Both the position numbers and the translations under genes were made by a program. Shown in pieces: positions 11,400-21,049 of a DNA stretch of 64,000 bases. Origin of the DNA: Takakia lepidozioides (Eukaryota; Streptophyta; Takakiopsida; Takakiales; Takakiaceae); the NCBI GenBank assembly GCA_030704615.1, contig CM060732.1, forward strand, positions 20,708,001 to 20,772,000. Reading direction: 5' to 3'. The notes under the pieces are model-generated. The model saw nothing but the letters and a program-made list of their open reading frames with translations, did no database searches and had not been told where the DNA came from. The first letter of the stretch is position 1, and each line of letters starts with the position of its first letter.

Positions 11400-11660
11400 A
11401 CGAGAGGAGAGTGAATGGGCACCCCGTCAAATGAGCGGCTGCTTGCATGGCTAGACCGAAAGAAACAAAACCCTTTCCTAATGCGGATCTTAGGAATACC
11501 ATAGCCATCGGGGACGGTGACAAAACAACAAGAATGACATTGAGAAAGAAAAAAGATAGAGACAACCGTATCAATCGTAGAGAAAACCGTGGTAATAAAT
11601 TTGACGGATCGTTGCACGGAAAGAGTTGTCTTGTATGTGCTGGGGGATGACGATACTGAA
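11400..11660 (+). pseudogene. Inverted, degenerate duplicate of the BED-protein exon
   Basis: The + strand reads (stop)AAACMARPKETKPFPNADL, a clear paralogue of GTAACMARPKGTKPFPDAEL encoded on the - strand at about 10240-10310. A stop (TGA) falls just before AAAC, and the finger cysteines upstream are not recognisable. Downstream the frame stays open as a Lys/Arg/Asp-rich tail and ends about 11650. It is therefore a truncated copy in inverse orientation about 1.2 kb away. Confidence 0.6.
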
Positions 11661-11788
11661 CTGAATGAACTACAAATCTTTCGCATTGATGTGTGAAGCC
11701 GATTGGGCACCATGGGAATTGCAGAGAAGCTGATGCCCCAAAGCAAAAAAACGAGCGAGCTAAGAATCTGGAAACGGATGGAGAGAGC

Positions 11789-11852
11789 AAATTAGGGTTT
11801 CGGCCTCTATTTAAACCTCCATTCGGCCGTCGGATAGTTTACACGTGTATGA
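11789..11852 (-). promoter_or_regulatory. Plant-type promoter: G-box, TATA box and telo-box
   Basis: Reading the - strand: CATACACGTGTAAAC (G-box core), then TTTAAATAGAGG (TATA-like, about 11804-11815), then CCGAAACCCTAATTT (telo-box AAACCCTAA, about 11789-11803). Telo-boxes next to a TATA element are typical of plant promoters. The implied transcript runs leftward across the inverted BED duplicate, i.e. antisense to it. Confidence 0.45.
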
Positions 11853-11864
11853 TGTACACGAGGC

Positions 11865-14375
11865 GTGATACTGAGGGTTACATGGAGTGAGGGTTACATG
11901 GTGGCGAGGGTGACACTCTGCGGTGTTACAGAGGGTTACATGGAGGTAAGGGTTACACCTGGTGAGGGATATAGAGGGTCATAGAGGGTTACATGGAGTG
12001 AGGGTTACATGGAGTGAGGGTTACATGGTGGTGAGGGTTACAGAGGGTCAAAGAGGGTTACATGGAATGAGGGTTACATACGGGTGAGGGTGACACTCTG
12101 CGGTGTTACAGAGGGTTACATGGTGGTGAGGGTTACCAAGGGTCACAGAAGGTTACATGGGTTACAGAGGGTTACATGGATTACAGAGGGTTACATGGAG
12201 TGAGGGTTACATAAGGGGTGAGGGCGACACTCTGCGGTGTCACAAAGGGTTTGTGAGGGTTACGGAGGGTTACATGGTGGCGAGGGTGACACTCTGCGGT
12301 GTTACAGAGGGTTACATGGTGGTAAGGATTACACCTGGTGAGGGATATAGAGGGTCACAGAGGGTTACATGGTGGTGAGGGTTACAGAGGGTCAGAGAGG
12401 ATTACATGGAATGAGGGTTACATAGGGGTGAGGGTGACACTCTGCGGTGTTACAGAGGGTTACATGGTGGTGAGGGTTACAAAGGGTCACAGAGGGTTAC
12501 ATGGGTTACAGAGGGTTACATGGAGTGAGGGTTACATAAGGGGTGAGGGCGACACTCTGCGGTGTCACAAAGGGTTTGTGAGGGTTACGGAGGGTTACAT
12601 GGTGGCGAGGGTGACACTCTGCGGTGTTACAGAGGGTTACATGGAGGTAAGGGTTACACCTGGTGAGGGATATATAGGGTCACAGAGGGTTACATGGAGT
12701 GAGGGTTACATGGTGGTGAGGGTTACAGAGGGTCAAAGAGGGTTACATGGAATGAGGGTTACATACGGGTGAGGGTGACACTCTGCGGTGTTACAGAGGG
12801 TTACATGGTGGTGAGGGTTACAAAGGGTCACAGAGGGTTACATGGGTTACAGAGGGTTACATGGAGTGAGGGTTACATAAGGGGTGAGGGTGACACTCTA
12901 CGGTGTTACAGAGGATTACATGGGTTACAGAGCCACGGAGGGTCACAGAGGGTTACATGGAGTGAGGGTTACATGGGGATGAGGGTGACACTCTGCGGTG
13001 TCACAGAGGGTTTGTGTGGGTTACGGAGGGTTACATGGTGGCGAGGGTGACACTCTGCGGTGTTACAGAGGGTTACATGGTGGTAAGGGTTACACCTGGT
13101 GAGGGATATAGAGGGTCAGAGAGGGTTACATGGGTTACAGAGGGTCAGAGAGGGTTACATGGAATGAGGGTTACATAGGGGTGAGGGTGACACTCTGCGG
13201 TGTTATAGAGGGTTACATGGTGGTGAGGGTTACAAAGGGTCACAGAGGGTTACATGGGTTACAGAGGGTTACATGGAGTGAGGGTTACATAAGGGTGAGG
13301 GCGACACTCTGCGGTGTCACAAAGGGTTTGTGAGGGTTACGGAGGGTTACATGGTGGCGAGGGTGACATTCTGCGGTGTTACAGAGGGTTACATGGTGGT
13401 AAGGGTTACACCTGGTGAGGGATATAGAGGGTCACATGGGTTACAGAGGGTTACATGGTGGTGAGGGTTATAGAGGGTCAGAGAGGGTTACATGGAGTGA
13501 GAGTTACATACGGGTGAGGGTGACACTCTGCGGTGTTATAGAGGGTTACATGGTGGTGAGGGTTACAAAGGGTCACAGAGGGTTACATAAGGGGTGAGGA
13601 CGACACTCTACGGTGTTACAGAGGGTTACATAGGTTACAGAGCCACAGAGGGTTTGTGAGGGTTACATGGAGTGAGGGTTACATGGTGGCGAGGGTGACA
13701 CTCTGCGGTGTTACAGAGGGTTACATGGAGGTAAGGGTTACACCTGGTGAGGGATATAGAGGGTCACATGGGTTACAGAGGGTTACATGGTGGTGAGGGT
13801 TATAGAGGGTCAGAGAGGGTTACATGGAGTGAGGGTTACATAGGGGTGAGGGTGACACTCTGCGGTGTTACAGAGGGTTACATGGTGGTGAGGGTTACAA
13901 AGGGTCACAGAGGGTTACATGGGTTACAGAGGGTTACATAAGGGGTGAGGACGACACTCTACGGTGTTACAGAGGGTTACATAGGTTACAGAGCCACAGA
14001 GGGTTTGTGAGGGTTACATGGAGTGAGGGTTACATGGTGGCGAGGGTGACACTCTGCGGTGTTACAGAGGGTTACATGGAGGTAAGAGGGTTACATGGGT
14101 TACAGAGGGTTACATGGAGTGAGGGTTACATAAGGGGTGAGGGCGACACTCTGCGGTGTTACAGAGGGTTACATAGGGTTACATGGGTTGCAAAGTGTTA
14201 CAGAGGGTTACATGTAGTGAGGGTTACATAGGGGTGGGGGTGACACTCTGCGGTGTTATAGAGGGTTACATGGGTTACAGAGGGTCATGGGGTTATATGG
14301 GTTACAAAGGGTTACATGGTAATGTGGGTTACACTCGGCGGAGTTACAGAGGGTTACATGGGGGTGATGGTTGAA
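11865..14375 (+). repeat. GGGTTACA satellite with ~320 bp higher-order period
   Basis: About 2.5 kb consist almost wholly of GAGGGTTACATGG, GAGGGTGACACTCTGCGGTG and similar words. A marker word, AGGGTTTGTG, recurs near 12247, 12571, 13008, 13322, 13648 and 14003, giving a usual spacing of about 314-354 bp with one longer interval (437 bp). The higher-order unit contains the CACTCTGCGGTGTTACAG block two or three times. Frames open on the + strand translate to repetitive EGYMVVRVT-like peptides; there is no start context or domain, so I treat them as non-coding. Divergence between units is low, suggesting recent unequal exchange. Confidence 0.9.
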
Positions 14376-14584
14376 CCCGGGGCGGGGGTTACAGGGAACT
14401 GGCGGACTGCTGGAAGCGGCGGACTGGTGTCGCAGAACGAGGACGCAGGGGGCGACGACGCCGATGGGATGAGGGCGGGGGTGGGGAGGGATTGACCGAG
14501 CCCAGCCGGCTGCCTTTCGATGTCTGCCGGAGGCGAAGAACCGGCGGTACGGGTGTCAGGGCTGGACCGTCCTGACGCGCTTCG
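14376..14584. other. GC-rich segment adjoining the putative element end
   Basis: About 200 bp are much richer in G and C than the AT-rich DNA that follows 14611 (for example GGGCGACGACGCCGATGGG). It has no octamers and no coding signal. It lies between the satellite and the shared 26 bp terminal sequence. Confidence 0.5.
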
Positions 14585-14610
14585 CATTAAGTTCTTACAT
14601 TATTCCTATT
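14585..14610 (+). repeat. 26 bp sequence shared with 49320-49345 (putative element terminus)
   Basis: The sequence begins CATTAAGTTCTTACATTATT and is identical over 26 bases to 49320-49345, while flanks differ on both sides. On both occasions it follows octamer-type repeats and precedes AT-rich single-copy DNA. Its reverse complement, AATAGGAATAATGTAAGAAC..., resembles the outer end of a terminal inverted repeat. The opposite end was not found and may lie left of the window. Confidence 0.55.
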
Positions 14611-14751
14611 ATCTTCCATTTTGTTGATGCATTTATTTTTTATTTTTGGTTGGCTGGAAATGGTGCCGTTCTACTTGACCCCATTTTCATATGTAGAGCC
14701 TACATGAGAGAGATTATATTTTATTTTTTAAGAAATTTCAGTTGGTCGAAA

Positions 14752-14916
14752 AAATGGTGTGCTTTAACGCACATAACGCACACCATTTCGTTGATGCACA
14801 TCTTTTTTCCAAAAAACAAAAAAAAAAATCCGGTTGGTTGGAAAAATAGTGTGCGTTGATGCACATCTTATTTTATCGGTTGGTTGGAAAAATGGTGTGC
14901 GTCACGCACACCATTT
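14752..14916. repeat. Repeated AATGGTGTGCG hairpins
   Basis: Two perfect inverted repeats are present: arms at 14752-14762/14778-14788 (11 bp) and at 14890-14901/14905-14916 (12 bp, 3-base loop). A third unpaired copy of GGTTGGTTGGAAAAATAGTGTGCGT lies at about 14831-14856. Each is preceded by TTGGTTGGAAAAA or a close variant, so these are tandem copies of one hairpin-bearing unit. Confidence 0.75.
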
Positions 14917-15283
14917 CGTTAACGCACACATTTTTCCCAAAGAAGGACCCACATTCCTCGTTTAATTGCTACTTGATTGTTGGAAACATAGTCACCACAA
15001 TTCACTCTCAACATTTATGTAGGATTTTCATTGGGCCATTTTGGGGTGGGTTGAATCAAAACCATTGCATGTTCGTTCATTTCTTTGAAGTCATTGCATG
15101 TTGTACTTCTGCCTTTTCTCTGTGTCCAGCCCATTATTGAAATTAATTGCAAGACATTGCATGGCTTCTGATAAATTGTTTCAGCTCAAAAATTCTTTTT
15201 TCCACGGTCAAAGGCACTGTTTGTCGCTTCCTTGGCTATAGGACCTCCTTCTCCAGCGTCACCACCATGCGCTCACACTTATC

Positions 15284-15357
15284 AAGCGTGAGCCTACGCT
15301 CACGCTTAGAGGCCAAAGCATGAGCCCAGCTCCCAGGCTCACGGGGCTGGGCTCATG
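15284..15357. repeat. Two adjacent perfect hairpins with CTCAC/GTGAGC words
   Basis: Arms AAGCGTGAGC/GCTCACGCTT (15284-15293 and 15298-15307, 4-base loop) and CATGAGCCCAGC/GCTGGGCTCATG (15319-15330 and 15346-15357) are both perfect. Similar GCTCAC words recur near 18815-18870, 19740-19765 and 20550-20625. Confidence 0.7.
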
Positions 15358-15439
15358 ACCTAGCTACGTCCCTAAATCGCTATATTCTCAAACAATATTT
15401 TTCTTATTATAAGGTGAAAAAAGATGCATAACGAACATA

Positions 15440-16400
15440 ACTAGTTAGAAAGTACCTCTATATGCAAAATTGGGTTACATATATTTGACCCCAACAATGG
15501 TACTAGAAAGCATCCTATGACAAACCTCGGAAACAACCCATCATATGCAATAAGGACGTCTTTTTGAGTTTCATCCCATTCATAACCCATCCAATTCAAA
15601 AATGAAAGAAATAAATGAAGGATACCTCTACACAATGTTAAGAGATTTCTAAGACTCCACCCTAACAGGTCCCCCCCCACACCGGAAAGCTTGACAAATG
15701 GTACTTACTTGAGCTTTTGTTGGAAATCTGAATCTAGTGTCTTCATGATCTCCCAAAACATTTCAATGACGGGGCTTTGCTGCAGACCCCAAAATAAATA
15801 CCATGTCAGATATACTTTCAGGCCATCATCAGGCAATTTCAGGCCCATGGTGGGGCAATCCATCTAGTCGACAACCACCCATCATTGGTTTACAATGGTA
15901 CAATCAATGGTGAAGGCGCTTGTAGGAGGCACCTTGGGAAGCTCGGTCGAAGGCCATTGTGGGAGGGATAATGGTGCACAGGGATGTCATACTTGGTATA
16001 ACTTGGTATACATGACGCTATAGTGAAGGTAGGGATGAGTTGTGGTACACAAGGACGTAAGGTCTAGGTATTAAGAGGAAGAAGAAACACTTGACCCATT
16101 TTTAGTTACCCTTTTGTATTTATCCTCCAACAATATATACTTACCCGCAAGGAAAGGGTATATGGAAATGATCTACCCTTTACGGGAAAGGGTAATTAAA
16201 TTATTTATTGGTCTGAAGGGTAAGAACAAGGATGAATCCAGATAAATCATTTATCTTTATCATAATTTATCCACAGAGTAAATTAGGATAAATCACACCA
16301 CTAGTTTAAACATGTAAACCCCCACCAAGACCAAGCGATGGGACAACAACTCAAGAAACCCTTCTAGCATGGAGAGCTTAGGTAGCTCTAGCTCTTCTTG
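15440..16400. other. No gene recognised
   Basis: The sequence is AT-rich and unremarkable, with a local cluster of GGGTA/TACCC words (about 16105-16300, e.g. ACCCTTTACGGGAAAGGGTA). This could be the flank or end region of the downstream hAT remnant. No open frame with protein-like composition was found. Confidence 0.4.
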
Positions 16401-16659
16401 GAAGGTGTGCTCCAAAATTGATGGCAAAGAAAAAAATCCTCGCGCCTAAGTAAACTCCTTAACCAAGCATGCCAGTAAGAGGACGACAAACACTTGCCAT
16501 GCTTGGAGTACCAATGGGAAAGTTTTATTACAACAAAAAGAGCCAACATTGCAAGAATAAAGCCTTGTATGCAGCTTCCTCAAGGGATTCAGTGATTCAG
16601 ATGTAAATTGCTGGAGAGGTGGCCCAAGACAAGAGGAAGTTGGTCCAATTTGTTGCTAT

Positions 16660-18290
16660 TTTCCACATCCTTAACGAAGGTAAGCCCATGACCGACTATG
16701 AGGGGTTGAAAGATCTTCTCAAGTGGCTGAAAAATAAAGACTACTCCAAACAAACACTAGTCCGATAACAGTGGCTGGGAGATAGCGGAATGCATGGATT
16801 TAGAAATCTTGTAAGCCACCAGCGATACTATGAAGGCATCTAGGTGTAACATATCAGTATCATGTGATGAGGTAACCTCAATCAATAGGCAAAATTGGGC
16901 ATCTGTTCATGTTTATTGTGTCCAAAATTGGCGAAGAATATCCATACTGCTCACATTGGAGAGACTCATAGATGGTGCAAATGCGGATGCATTGAAGAGA
17001 GTCATAGTTGAAGCCCTCTTGATTGGTGGAGGTCTGATGATGGACAAATTGGCCCAAAGTCAAAGTATCATTTGGCGCAGATGGTGTGAGCGTCTTTCAA
17101 GACCTGCAGATAGGCTCACTATGAAACTGCAGCAGGAAGATGCTCCTCACATGGTAGGGGTCCATTGTATGACCCACCGCACCAATTTGACAATCCAAAC
17201 TTTGAGTGACTTGAGCTTGGTTAATCGGCTGGAAATTTGCTTCAATCCTTGCATTTTTATTATGCCCATAGTCCCAAAACATCACATTGAATTTCAGAAG
17301 CTAGCCGAGTTGATGCAGAACAAGGGTAACAAAATTCTTCGGAACATAAAAATCAAGTGGCTCAGAATATTGCTCAAACCCGTTGTGAGAGTTATGGCTG
17401 AGTGTAGTCCACTCTTGTGGTTAAGATGGCATTGGACAGTGTGGGGGAGACCAAATCAGCTTCCAACCTTGACCTCCTTGTTGATGTTGAGCTTTTATTG
17501 GGTTTGTGCTGTGTGTTGCCCTTGGTCAAAGTTGTGAACTCCTTGATTAAGTTTGCACAAGCTCATGACATTTTGTAGTTGATTTCATCACAACAGTGAA
17601 AATATGCCAATGTGACCTCTATACTATGTATACAGATGCCACAACGGCATTTACAAGCCCCGAGTTTGCTAAATTTTGAAGTTTGGCTGAGGTCAAACAG
17701 ACCACCTAACAATTGAATGTCAAGGAAAACATGTCTGCGCTAAGGACTGAAATATTCAGAGTGGGAAGTGGTTTGGATTACTATGGAGGTTTGGAGGAAG
17801 GTGTTGGCTGATGTTAAGACTCAATGTAAGGATGCAGCAACACAGCTTGTAAGGGAGTTGGAAGGACGATTTCCAGCCCAAAATCTCATGAAGGTTATGG
17901 GTATTATATACCCACAATACTGGACACAACATGATGCTGACATGAAGTTTCTTCACCATCTCAATGTCATCAAGGCGGCATATTGCTCTCTTAAGCGGAC
18001 TGGTAATATGACTGTTCCAACTTTTTTGAATGCTCAAGATTTGGACTTGTAAGCTTCATTGTTTAAGAAATGAAGAACAATTGTGTTGTGTCTCTGGAGA
18101 AGCCCATTGAGTTGAACCCTCTCACCAAACTGTGGCAAAATTTGGGAAGATCTCAAGTGTTGACAACCAAGATCCCCGTGTACATGAAGATCGCTGAAGT
18201 AGCTATAGCACATATTGTAGGCAATGTGGAGGACAAGCGCACATTCAACACTCTCACTTTTGTTAAGTCAAGCCCAGGAATCGGTTGACA
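16660..18290 (+). pseudogene. hAT-family transposase remnant
   Basis: hAT transposases carry an RNase-H-like core and a C-terminal dimerisation domain. Pieces in order: LNEGKPMTDYEGLKDLLKWL (about 16670-16730); SVSCDEVTSINRQNWASVHV then ILLTLERLIDGANADALKRV (16850-17010, with the core D in CDEVT); GVHCMTHRTNLTIQTLSDL with HIEFQKLAELMQNKGNKILR (17155-17345); ATQLVRELEGRFPAQNLMKV (17838-17900); and the dimerisation-like IELNPLTKLWQNLGRS...VEDKRTFNTLTFVKS (18106-18272). Several stops and frame changes separate the pieces, notably near 16765 and 16800, after 17537, and around 17680-17770 and 18050. It is plainly inactive. The remnant is isolated from other coding sequence. Confidence 0.75.
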
Positions 18291-18706
18291 AAGATTTGCC
18301 ACTTGTAGTAAGCATGTTTGCACATGTTTGTACGCATGTACGCAAGTTCTTTACCATTGACATTTTCTCTTTCGGAAAGTGTATTATATAGTGGAAAGAT
18401 GCTAAGACTCGCAAAGAGTAACGAAACTACATAGCAGAAGTGTTTATTTTTGCTCTCGTATTTCAATTATATTATCATTTTCTTTGGGCATGGTCATTCT
18501 TGTTCTATTGCAGATAAAGATCAACATTAGTGTTCTGAGTCTAGCAGGTAAGAGCTGGGTTTTGTTTTGGTTCATTGTGTTTGTGGTTTTGTGTGTATTT
18601 GTAGGCTCGGACGTTGGATTGTAGGACGCTATATAGGGCCCACCCCCGAAAAGGGGCAGTAGCCGAAATGTGAAGTGGCTCTTAGTTACGCCGGCTTCGG
18701 CCGGAG

Positions 18707-18709
<3 letters not shown>

Positions 18710-18744
<35 letters not shown>
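18710..18744. repeat. (CT)n microsatellite
   Basis: An almost pure CT dinucleotide run of about 35 bases is preceded by the short palindromic stretch CCGGCTTCGGCCGG. Confidence 0.95.
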
Positions 18745-18748
<4 letters not shown>

Positions 18749-19239
18749 CTTTCTCATTGTAGGACATAGATAACTCATGTCGGATTGGCCAAAGTCCTTA
18801 CGGAACAGGGTTGTTATTCCGTGAGCCTGGAGGCATGACCCTGTGAGCCCAACATAAACTCACGCCATGTCAGCATGGAATTCCGAACTTGCAGGGCCTA
18901 TTTCCGCGGGAGGCGTTTATTTCCGCGGATTGATTAACTCTTTTCAGTCATTGCAGATGACATCTGTTACATGCATTCCAACCTTAGGTTGTTATTGTCA
19001 GCTGCTAGCAACAAGGTGAGCATCTATACATGATTTATGGATAGTTGAAGGAGCAGGGATTTAGACGGGGTTTACATATCAAGTCATTGCATGCTAGGAA
19101 ATGGATGAATGTTGTTGTGTTTGAATGGAATATTATCCGGGATGTCCGGGATGAAACCAACCAGCCTGACAAGAAATCAACTGTATCAGAAAGTATAAGA
19201 AGGTCACTATTAAAGTCCCCATCACCAAGCCCATATCAC

Positions 19240-19572
19240 CAAAGTATTTCTCAAATACCAAGAAGAGTTTCTCAAAGCGAAACCCACTTCTACATGATAT
19301 TTCTCAAAATACCAGTAAGAGTTTCTCAAAGCGAAACCCACTTCTGCATAATATTTCTGAAATATCAGTAAGAGATTCTCAAAGAGAAACCCACTTCTGC
19401 ATAGTATTTCTCAAATACCAGAAATTTTTTCTCAATGTGAAACCCCCCGCTGCATACGTTTGTGTCCATATCACCAAATCTGTCTCAAATACCAGGAAGG
19501 GTTTCTCAATGCAAAATCCACCGTGCATAGGTTTGTGCTCATATCACCAAGTCTTCCTCAATGTGAAACTCT
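19240..19572 (+). repeat. Tandem repeat, ~53 bp unit (TTTCTCAAAGCGAAACCCAC)
   Basis: Six imperfect copies have anchors (TTTCTCAA + GYGAAACCC or close) near 19268, 19322, 19374, 19428, 19502 and 19555. Spacing is 52-54 bp apart from one 74 bp step. Each unit also contains AAATACCAG(T/G)AAG and TGCATA. Copies diverge towards the right. Confidence 0.85.
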
Positions 19573-19849
19573 GCAGGTTCCTGGCTACTCTACTGAAGTT
19601 TTCGCCTCGCGGAATTGGCGCAGATGTACTATATATATATACACCGGTCCTCTATACCCGCTTATGGTTTTTTCCGTTTTGGAAACATATAACTCCTATG
19701 ACCGAGGTTAAAAAATCATAAAACTCCCATGACCGTGGATTGTGCTCACGCTGTGCTCACGGGATACAACCCCCCTGTGCAGCAGGCCATCTTCAGTAGG
19801 AATGAATCTCAGAACAATTTCCTTGGTTTATTTTATTTTATTTTATTTT

Positions 19850-20435
19850 ATGGCAAAACAAGGGACAATGGCCCTCATATTTCGTATGCGCTGACGCATA
19901 CCAGACAACAATGTTTTTAAAAAGAAAATTAAAATTTGAATTTTATTTTGTTTTTGTTTTTGTTTTACAAAACAGGGGACAGTGGCCCTCATATTTCGTA
20001 TGCGCCGGCACATACCAGACAACAATGTTTTTCCAAATATATATATATATATAATTTTTTTTAATTTTTTTAATTTTTGTTTTACAAAACAGGGGACAGT
20101 GGCCCTTATATTTCGTATGCGTCGGCGCATACCAGACAACAGTTTAAAAAAACACAATTATTATTATTATTATGTTTTACAAAACAGGGGACAGTGGCTC
20201 TCATATTTCGTATGCGCCGATGCATACCAGATAACAGTGTTTTTTCTTAAACATTTTTTTAATTATATTTTCTAAAATATTTGTTTTAATTTTTAATTTT
20301 TTTTAAAAACAAAACAGGGTACAAATGGCCCTCATATTTCGTATGCGCCGGCAACAGTGTTTATTTTATTTTATTTTATTTTTATTTATTTTTTATTTTT
20401 ACAAAACAGAGATATTGATCCTCATATTGTCATTT
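19850..20435 (+). repeat. Tandem hairpin repeat with variable A/T-rich spacers
   Basis: Six copies of ACAAAACAGGGGACAGTGGC then CCTCATATTTCG start near 19853, 19967, 20084, 20174, 20307 and 20401 (the last two truncated). Copies 1-4 continue into a near-palindrome TATGCGCCGGCGCATA followed by CCAGACAACA (hairpin cores near 19885, 19999, 20116 and 20211). Between copies are homopolymer or simple A/T tracts of different composition: (TTTTA)n, (TA)n, (TTA)n and T runs. Confidence 0.85.
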
Positions 20436-21040
20436 TTTGGCTTCCTCGGATATAGGGTCGTTATGCAGTAATCCACGGAAATACGTCCCCTTTCTAAATG
20501 TTTTGACGACCCATCCATGCTCATAATCATATATAATTTATATTATGAGCTCACGATTTCCAGCTCACCACTCACCGCTCACCGCTCTACGCTCACTGCT
20601 CACGATTTAGCGTTCCTGCTTACGGACTAGGGTTCAAATCCGTCGGGAGTGTATTGTTCATGTTATTTGGTGTGTTCTAATTGTATTTGGGTTTCTGACA
20701 TTTACTTGGATATGCAATGCTTGCAATATATGTGTATTGTTGCTCTGGGTGGGGTTTGCATGATTCATGAATGTATGCAATTTGCCTCACACTAGTACAA
20801 TTTCGTCAATATGATTACAACCATATAACTCACATGGCCAAAATTGCTATAGAACTATTTGACACAAGATAATTCACTGTAGCCTCATTCATTGACACAT
20901 GAGCAGTAAAAATCGTCTTTCTTTTCAATGATGAATCCTGCCTTATAGCCACAACTGCCCACTTCACTTCTCACTGTGTCACCAGTAGAGCAACATGCAT
21001 AAGACCAAAACAAAAACACTGGCGGGTGAGAGTCGAACTC
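20436..21040. other. No gene recognised
   Basis: The stretch includes a CTCAC-word cluster (20560-20620) followed by AGGGTTCAAATCC (about 20637), which resembles a tRNA B-box and might belong to a SINE. A GGTGAGAGTCGAACTC string near 21021 resembles a tRNA 3' end on the - strand but has no cloverleaf around it. Confidence 0.35.
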
Positions 21041-21049
21041 TGCAATTTG

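Noticed and set aside
11176-11790. 204-residue - strand open frame below the telo-box promoter
   Set aside because: It has no ATG at its beginning, covers octamer repeats and the antisense of the BED duplicate, and shows no domain.
12157-14374. Series of + strand open frames giving EGYMVVRVT-like repetitive proteins
   Set aside because: They are translations of a stop-poor octamer satellite; equivalent frames occur wherever the repeat does, with no start context, domain or splice support.
1-14375. GGGTTACA words as telomeric or subtelomeric repeat
   Set aside because: The unit is not the plant telomere repeat, spacing is irregular, both orientations occur, and coding exons interrupt it.
19240-20435. 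Regularly spaced repeats that could suggest a CRISPR array
   Set aside because: Repeat units diverge, spacers are simple A/T tracts, and the window is clearly eukaryotic.
21015-21045. tRNA 3' half or retrotransposon primer-binding site (GGTGAGAGTCGAACTC)
   Set aside because: T-stem pairing is limited to about three base pairs and no LTR or tRNA 5' half is visible nearby.
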